This document shows positions 58,833-64,000 of a stretch of DNA of 64,000 nt, in pieces. This stretch comes from Emiliania huxleyi CCMP1516 (taxonomy: Eukaryota; Haptophyta; Isochrysidales; Noelaerhabdaceae). The stretch lies in assembly GCF_000372725.1 (NCBI RefSeq), contig NW_005200507.1, forward strand, positions 764,750-828,749, given 5' to 3'. Below the pieces are notes generated by a model. It made no database searches, had not been told where the DNA came from, and worked only from the letters and a program-made list of their open reading frames with translations. The translations under genes were made by a program, and so were the position numbers. Position 1 is the first letter of the stretch, and each line of letters starts with the position of its first letter.

Positions 58833-59498
58833 TCACGTAGGCTGAGACTGTGGACCGCCACCGGCCAGCGCCTCGAGCCGCCGCGCAAGCGGCCCGTGGT
58901 CACACTCCCGCGCGGCTTGAAGCGGCGTGCGGCCGTCCAGACTGAGCACGCGCACCGTGTCGCACGCGGCGGTGATGAGCGCCCGCGCGGCGTTCTCGCA
59001 CCCTCGTTCGCAAGCGACGTGCAGCGCCGTCTTCCCGTCCGACGGGGCCCGCGGGTCTGCGCCGGCAGCAAGCAGCAGCGCTACGCCCGCAGCGTTGTCG
59101 CGCGACGCGCATTCCGAGAGCGCGGGCCCGAGTGCACTGCGTGGGCAGTAGCACGAAGACAGCAAGTGGCGCAGCGCCGTGTCGTCGTCCGCGACGGCAG
59201 CCGCCTCTCGCAGCGCACGAGTAGCGAGCGCCGCGTCTGCAGGTGACGGCACCTTGTCGTCGCTGACGCAGCGCGCCACTGAGAGGGCGTAGGTGCCGTC
59301 GGCCGGAATGGTCTCGTCGGGATCAGACGGTGGCTGCCGTGCAAAGTTCTTGCCGCTCTCAAAGTCGCACTCGAACTGCAGATTGGCCGCGACTGCGTGC
59401 TCCGGGAGCACCTCCTGCCAAAAGAGCTGAGGACGGAAGGTGAGCTTCCGGCCAGAGAGCCCGCCGACGCTCCGGCCGAGCAGAACGGAGGAGGGCAT
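58833..59498 (-). CDS. Ankyrin-repeat protein
   Basis: The product is 221 residues and single-exon. The N-terminal 100 residues have no recognised domain (LTFRPQLFWQEVLPEHAVAA). From about residue 125 there are three ankyrin-type repeats: NAAGVALLLAAGADPRAPSD, GKTALHVACERGCENAARAL and SLDGRTPLQAARECDHGPLA. These are protein-interaction surfaces and give no specific function. The first ATG is used. The region directly beyond its start contains repeat sequence (59560-59750), so the promoter may lie in or next to repeats. Confidence 0.7.
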   Translation of the reverse strand: MPSSVLLGRSVGGLSGRKLTFRPQLFWQEVLPEHAVAANLQFECDFESGKNFARQPPSDPDETIPADGTYALSVARCVSDDKVPSPADAALATRALREAAAVADDDTALRHLLSSCYCPRSALGPALSECASRDNAAGVALLLAAGADPRAPSDGKTALHVACERGCENAARALITAACDTVRVLSLDGRTPLQAARECDHGPLARRLEALAGGGPQSQPT

Positions 59499-59644
59499 AT
59501 ATGAGGCGAGGTGGGCGCCAACGTCAGACTGCCCGCGGCCCCAGTGCGCGGCCCGTCAGTCGAGGCTACCGACTGCACTCCAAGTGCTCCAAGTCAGTCC
59601 GAGCAAAAGAATTCTTAGGCCGCTCTCACAGCACAAAAATACGA

Positions 59645-59748
59645 CGGCTAGCGCACCACACCCCTCTTCTTAAAATCCCTGTGTGTGGGCGGCGTGCCGT
59701 CCTCCCATCCCTCCCTTGGATTGTCTGTTTTCTTTCTTTCTTTCTAGC
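59645..59748 (-). repeat. Dispersed repeat with AAAG tract, inverted copy
   Basis: Reverse-complement partner of 29195-29292, including CTTAAAATCCCTGTGTG, CGGCGTGCCGTCCTCCCATC and the TTTCTTTCTTTC tract. It directly precedes the ORF-bearing element. Confidence 0.8.
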
Positions 59749-60293
59749 ACAAAAATACAGCAAAGAACGATAGAGAGGCCGCGGATGCGGGCGCGACTCG
59801 CCGACCAGGGAGAGCCGGCTCGACCTCCCTGGGAGGGGTGGCGACACGATCCAATGCCGCCGTCGACGCTCTCGGAGGCTGCGGTACCAGTCGAAGGCGA
59901 AGCGGAGTCGAGGCCACAGCCGAGGAAGAGGCATCAAAAACGACTACAGAGGCAGTCTGGTAACGCCCGGAAGGCGAGCAAGGGACCGGGACGAGCCGAG
60001 GGCTCGCCCTGACGGGCGAAGGAAGGGACTCTGGGACCGGAGTCGGGCGGGCGCACATACTCGATAGCGGTCCCGCCGTAGCTCGCGCATAGAAGCAGCA
60101 AGCTAGGCAGGGGCCGCATCGCGTTCGCTGTATACGTTTTACCCAAAACCGGAACCAAAACACGAATCTCCAATCCAAGAAGGGATGAAATCCCTTATGG
60201 ATATAATCGCCAGATTATCTCAGGAACATAGTGTGAATGCCCGGGAACAGCCCCTCCTGGCCCGAGTGCGGGGCGCGAGAGGGACAAACAAAT

Positions 60294-60566
60294 TCAGAGG
60301 GCATGAAAGTCGTCAAGCTGCTTGATCAGGCCAGTAAAGATGGCCCGCGAGGCAGCCTTCGTGAGCAGGTCGGCGAGCATCACGACGCCGGGGAGGTGTT
60401 CGACAGAGATAACGCCACGGCTGACGAGATCGCGAAGGAATTCGGCGGCGCGCAAGATGTGCTTGGTCTTCTTGAAGGCAACGGGATCGAAGGCCATGCC
60501 GACGGCGGATTTGCTGTCGGGCACCCAACGGAGATGGTGGTGGTAATAGGTGTCCAAATGAAGCAA
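60294..60566 (-). pseudogene. C-terminal RNase H remnant of a Copia polyprotein
   Basis: The frame reads KKTKHILRAAEFLRDLVSRG, ISVEHLPGVVMLADLLTKAA and then TGLIKQL before a stop. This is the KHI...(H/E)LVxxG...VADILTK ending of Copia RNase H. It lies beside the 3' LTR as expected, and the preceding catalytic part is missing. Confidence 0.82.
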
Positions 60567-60872
60567 ACGGTTTTGACAGTAGTGCTGGTGATGACCTCAA
60601 AGACGACGAGGCATGCATACCTGGCGAAGTATAAGAGGGATCGCACGAAATTGTAGATTGCAATGCCCCAAGCAACGAGCAGGATGATGCCGCATATCAC
60701 AAATGCAGCTGGCGCAAGGCAAAAATACCAGTCAAAGACCCACTTGATTTGAATACCCAGGTTGATGATCAGTAGCTTGCACCATAGTGTCGCAATCCGT
60801 ACCACGCTTGGATAATCAATAGGCTGCTAACGGTCTGGTAAGCAAACTGGTCGCCAATTGTCAGTGCACTTG

Positions 60873-61403
60873 TCAGCAGGGAGTAAGCAAGGAAAAGGGA
60901 CCCAACGAGAGCAAAGCAAAGAAAAATGGCCAGATCATTCCCATCCATGCGGACTGCACCCGAGCGCAATTCTTGTTTGAGAACACATAGTTCCAATGGA
61001 GCTCGTATCTGACCCAATCGCGCTTGCCGCGTCGCCGAAGGTGATCAAGGCAAAGAGCTTTCGCAGCATCGGTGGTTCCATGGAGTGGCCAAATGATACC
61101 ACATGTCCCATTGTTGAAGGGTACTATCTCTGTCCCATTTCCAGAAGAACATGTCCCATTGCACAAGGGCTCTGCCTCTCCTGCACTCGACGTGTCCGAG
61201 TGGTCCCGGGGAAGGACTTTCTGCCAAGGGGTAGATCCCAGCGTTGTATTCCAGGGAGTCCCGTTTTGGAAGTAGATGGCAAACTCCTTTCCAGAAGGAC
61301 ATGTCCCATTACACAAGGGCACTGCCTCTGTCCCATTACACAAGGGCTCAAGGACTTTTTGCGTGAAACATTTTGGAGGCAAAGGAAACCATTCCCGTTG
61401 CAT
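60873..61403 (-). CDS. Cys/Asn-rich open frame inside the LTR element
   Basis: The 176-residue frame contains repeated LCNGT units and further Asn-x-Thr sequons (FQNGTPWNTT, SGNGTEIVPFNNGTC), and a hydrophobic stretch (IWPFFFALLSLGPFSLL) near its end. The underlying DNA contains repeats of TCCCATTRCACAAGGGC. It has no known similarity I can name. It could be a lumenal or secreted-type captured host fragment, or a low-complexity invention of the element. Overlapping downstream frames continue with more apolar segments. Confidence 0.4.
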   Translation of the reverse strand: MQREWFPLPPKCFTQKVLEPLCNGTEAVPLCNGTCPSGKEFAIYFQNGTPWNTTLGSTPWQKVLPRDHSDTSSAGEAEPLCNGTCSSGNGTEIVPFNNGTCGIIWPLHGTTDAAKALCLDHLRRRGKRDWVRYELHWNYVFSNKNCARVQSAWMGMIWPFFFALLSLGPFSLLTPC

Positions 61404-62754
61404 TGACCCAGCAGAGTTGGCGGCGAAAGGTGTGTCGCAAGCCTCCTAAGGGGCTGGGTTGTCGCAGAAGGTCCGTGCCCCACGATGGTTAAAGCCGTCG
61501 AGCCGAGTTGACTCTTGGGCCATGGGTGCACATGTACATGTGGCTGACTGCGAAGGGGCGGAAAATCAAAGTGGCCGCCGTGAGTGAATGACGCCTCAGG
61601 GGCAGGCTGTGGCATGTGCTCTATAGCCTGAGAGGTCGTGTGGGGCGAGGCGCACATGTCCTCTAGGTGTTCTGACCCAAGTTGAAATCTTCCAGAATGA
61701 ATTGTCGATGCAAATGGCGGGCTCGAACGTGCTCGACGAGACCGACTGGACCCATTGTTCAGATCCTTCGGCTCGATTGGGGTTGTGCTCGCACACGCCA
61801 GGCGCCCAGGTGGTGGCTGACATGTAGGGTGCAAGACTTGTCCACCATGGTAGCGCACACGTTGGAGCTGCCATGGTGGTCGACGCTGTCATGTCGCTGG
61901 TGGTGTCGGCCTCGGCGATGCAATAGTCGAGGCCAGACTGCTGACTGGCCGGAGGCGGAGCCATACTCGATAGCGGTCCCGCCGTAGCTCGCGCATAGAA
62001 GCAGCAAGCTAGGCAGGGGCCGCATCGCGTTCGCTGTATACGTTTTACCCAAAACCGGAACCAAAACACGAATCTCCACTCCAAGAAGGGATGAAATCCC
62101 TTATGGATATAATCGCCAGATTATCTCAGGAACATAGTGTGAATGCCCGGGAACAGCACATGAGGCGTATCCGTGTAGGTGTACGTGCGTGGAGTACAGT
62201 GTTGTGTGTCCGTTAGCTCCGAGTAGAGGGGGCGTTCTGCAGTTAAGGGGAAACCCGGTACACGGAACTAACCGTACAACCCTCGGAGAGCACCCAGAGC
62301 ACCCGTGTTTACTTTATTACGGCCCTTTCCCTGCGAACGCGCACCCCCCTAGGCGCTAGGGGTCAGGGCTCTCTAGCCCGTAGCCCGATCCCGATCATCC
62401 GGCCCGCTGGGTGCGCTTCTTAGCTCCCCGGCCCTGCTGCCTGGATGTGAGGCTGATGACTGCTGCACTCCCGAAGGATATACTCCAAAAGATGTCTTTC
62501 AAAGGGACGATCCATTTGAAGATGAGCATGCACATGACATGTTTTGTGCATGTCCGTCGGGGCCGCCCCCCGGCCCCCGCCGGCGCGGGATCGCGGCCCA
62601 ACCACGTGGCGCAAGCAGGCAGACCGCACAATGGAGTCGTGGCTCGATGGGAGTTGTTTGTGTCTGCAGCACTCAAACGGCCGCTCATCATAAACCAAAG
62701 CAGAAACGCGGCGCAACGGGCCCGGAGCCGCGAGCGCGAGGGACTCTCTCCGGC

Positions 62755-64000
62755 TCAGCGGTACTCCGAGAAGTTGGCGTGGCCGGTCGCCTGGGCATGC
62801 TCCACCGCCTCCGCCTGCCCCTTTAGCCCGCGCTGGCAGACGAGGCAGCGCAGCGTGAAGGAGGCGGTGTCGGTGAATGTGCGGTTGCGGCGCGCCTCCG
62901 CCGCGACCAGCTTGACCTGCTCGAGCGCGCGCGCGTCGTCCGGCCGGAAGAGGGTCACGTCGAGCTCCTCCGGCGCGCCGTCGAAGAGCGTCCGCACGAG
63001 GAGGTCGTAGTGGATGCCGTCGTACCTGCTCGCAGCCCCGGCCAGTGAGAGCAACCTCGCGCCGGCGGGCGGCGGCCCGCGAGCCCGCGTCCGCACAGCA
63101 GCATTGCGCGCTGCGCGTGGCCCGCCCCTTGTCCAAAGCAGTCGACGCGCCCGCTCATCACGTCGATCGCGCACAGCTCGGTCGCATAGTGCCGGCTGAG
63201 GATGTCGAGCTCCGTCGCGCCGCCCCAGTGCTCCGCGTCCAGGATCCACGCCGCGTACTCGTCGGGCGGCCGGCCAAGCATCACCTCGCTGTAGCGGTCG
63301 TCCCCCGCCGCGCTCCCGTCCCGCACCGCCGCCGCGACCAGCTCTCGCAGCTGCGGCGCCTTGGCCTGCGCCGACGCGGCGCCGCCCTCGAGCGCGTAGG
63401 CGAGGGCGGCAAAGAGGCACGAGTTGTTTGCCGGGATCACGCGGCGGACCACCGCGTCCTCGCCGTCGGCGGGCGGGGCAGGGGCCGCCACGGCCGCCGC
63501 CGGAGCGGCGGGAGCGCCGACTTCGCCACGCGAGAGCGCGAGGGCGAGGGCGAGCTCCGGGTCGTCGTCGCTCGGCGGCGGCGCTGGTGCTGGTGCTACT
63601 GGCGCTGGCGCCGGCGTCGAAGCCAATGCAGGCGGCGCCGTGGCAGGCGGCGCCGTGGCAGGCGGCGCCGTGGCAGGCGGCGCCGTGGCAGGCGGTGCCG
63701 TGGCAGGCGGTGCCGTGGCAGGCGGTGCCGTGGCAGGCGGTGCCGTGGCAGGCGGTGCCGTTGTAGGTGGTGCCGTTGTAGCTGGCTTGACGGTTAGCGT
63801 GTCTCCGGTCTGCACCAGCGCGCTGAGCGGGCGCGTGTCGGCTTCGTCCAGCTTCAGCTCTGCCGGCGGGAAGCCGGCGAGAATCACAATATTGCCGTTC
63901 TCGCTTTGTGCGACCTGTGACGCCTCTGCGAGGAGGGCTGCGGCGGTGGCAGAGCTCTCAAACGCGACGTTCTTGAGACCGCCAGGTCCGCGCAGACGCA
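62755..64000 (-). CDS. YOD1: OTU1/YOD1-type deubiquitinase, 5' end beyond the window
   Basis: Ubiquitin thioesterase linked to the p97/Cdc48 pathway. Visible exons run from 64000 to 63097 and from 63025 to 62755, with a GT-AG intron of 71 bases joining AMLL to YDGIHYD. The UBX-like N-terminal domain is partly present (IVILAGFPPAELKLDEADTR followed by QTGDTLTVK). A linker of ATAPP repeats follows. The OTU core has RRVIPANNSCLFAALAYALE (catalytic Cys), YSEVMLGRPPDEYAAWILDA, WGGATELDILSRHYATELCA and the catalytic His in YDGIHYD. The C-terminal C2H2 finger is RCLVCQRGLKGQAEAVEHAQ through TGHANFSEY. The start codon lies past 64000. The upstream segment 62466-62754 shows no gene. Confidence 0.85.
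63625..63782 (-). repeat. 15-base coding minisatellite
   Basis: About ten tandem units of a 15-base sequence (GGCGGYGCCGTGGCA on the plus strand) encode the ATAPP repeat linker of the OTU1 protein. Units near the 63780 end have diverged (GTTGTAGGTGGTGCC). Confidence 0.9.

Larger units (their letters stand above)
60058..62155 (-). mobile_element. Copia-type LTR retrotransposon, internally deleted
   Basis: Two 192-base LTRs (60058-60249 and 61964-62155) differ at a single visible position. The five-base target duplication GCACA flanks the element (60053-60057 and 62156-62160). Read on the minus strand, each LTR begins TGTTCCCGGG and ends GAGTA. The primer-binding position after the 5' LTR begins TGGCTCCGCC, and a purine-rich AGGAGGGG precedes the 3' LTR. 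The internal region of 1.7 kb lacks most of gag-pol but keeps an RNase H end. The near-identity of the LTRs indicates a recent insertion. Confidence 0.9.
59755..62465 (+). repeat. ORF-bearing dispersed element, copy C, split by an LTR element
   Basis: The frame reads TIERPRMRARLADQGEPARP, HDPMPPSTLSEA and RPQPRKR and ends at 60012. The 3' part resumes after the LTR element at 62156 and contains TTAGCTCCGAGTAGAGGGGG (from 62213) through GCTTCTTAGCTCCCCGGCCC (about 62415). The middle is displaced by the 2.1-kb insertion described next. Confidence 0.7.

Noticed and set aside
60873..61403. Retroviral-type envelope gene
   Set aside because: Sequons and an apolar stretch are present, but there is no signal peptide, cleavage site or recognisable envelope domain, and the repeats in the DNA point to low-complexity cargo.
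1..64000. tRNA and rRNA genes
   Set aside because: I looked for cloverleaf-like and conserved rRNA segments and found none that I could support by eye; a tRNAscan-type search would be needed to exclude diverged ones.

Overview
The window is nuclear DNA of a GC-rich, intron-bearing, photosynthetic eukaryote, most likely a haptophyte-type alga. The evidence for a plastid is a Tic22-like import protein, a plastid-lipid-associated (fibrillin) protein and a DEAD-box helicase with a signal/transit-like leader. The evidence for a eukaryotic nucleus is a p300/CBP acetyltransferase, PEX12, REV1 and an OTU1/YOD1 deubiquitinase, all split by introns. The species assignment is inference. Exon structures were rebuilt by eye from family conservation, reading phase and splice motifs. 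About 60 percent of the roughly 30 introns reconstructed here begin with GC (usually AG|GCG) and end with AG; the rest are GT-AG.

Layout. 0.1-11.1 kb: REV1 translesion polymerase (-), a GT60 GlcNAc-transferase (-), a double cold-shock-domain protein (+, with a 100-base assembly gap in its intron), a NO66-type JmjC oxygenase (+) and a sugar-porter-like MFS transporter (-). 11.1-14.8 kb: gene-poor, with low-complexity AT/GC patches. 14.8-20.8 kb: a large unrecognised protein, a perfect-hairpin MITE, a 2OG-oxygenase-like membrane protein and a DHRS1-like SDR. 20.9-25.1 kb: foldback repeats, a small coiled-coil gene and an Aat-like leucyl/phenylalanyl-tRNA-protein transferase. 25.3-32.1 kb: dispersed repeats, a small membrane protein, a fibrillin, a PLP aminotransferase and a 1.04-kb TIR transposon.

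32.1-36.3 kb is a p300/CBP-type gene. 36.4-45 kb is a transposon-rich block holding a RING-H2 protein and Tic22. It contains a TIR element with an 8-bp duplication, two copies of a 0.7-kb repeat, two of three copies of an ORF-bearing repeat (one split by a TTAA element) and an array of small hairpins. 45.6-59.5 kb is gene-dense: galactokinase, DEAD-box helicase, MsrB, an O-methyltransferase, PEX12, a flavin monooxygenase and an ankyrin protein. 59.6-62.5 kb holds the third ORF-bearing repeat, split by a young 2.1-kb Copia-type LTR element. The last 1.2 kb is most of an OTU1 gene that runs off the right edge.

The most interesting signal is how introns appear to be made or remodelled. In REV1, an 88-base intron consists almost wholly of telomeric repeat lying between two copies of a 22-base exon sequence. 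In the p300 gene, a 74-base intron is AT-rich filler between two copies of another 22-base exon sequence. In the O-methyltransferase gene, 22- and 23-base duplications mark both ends of one intron. Together these suggest intron birth or growth by repair of staggered breaks with filler, rather than by a conventional transposon.
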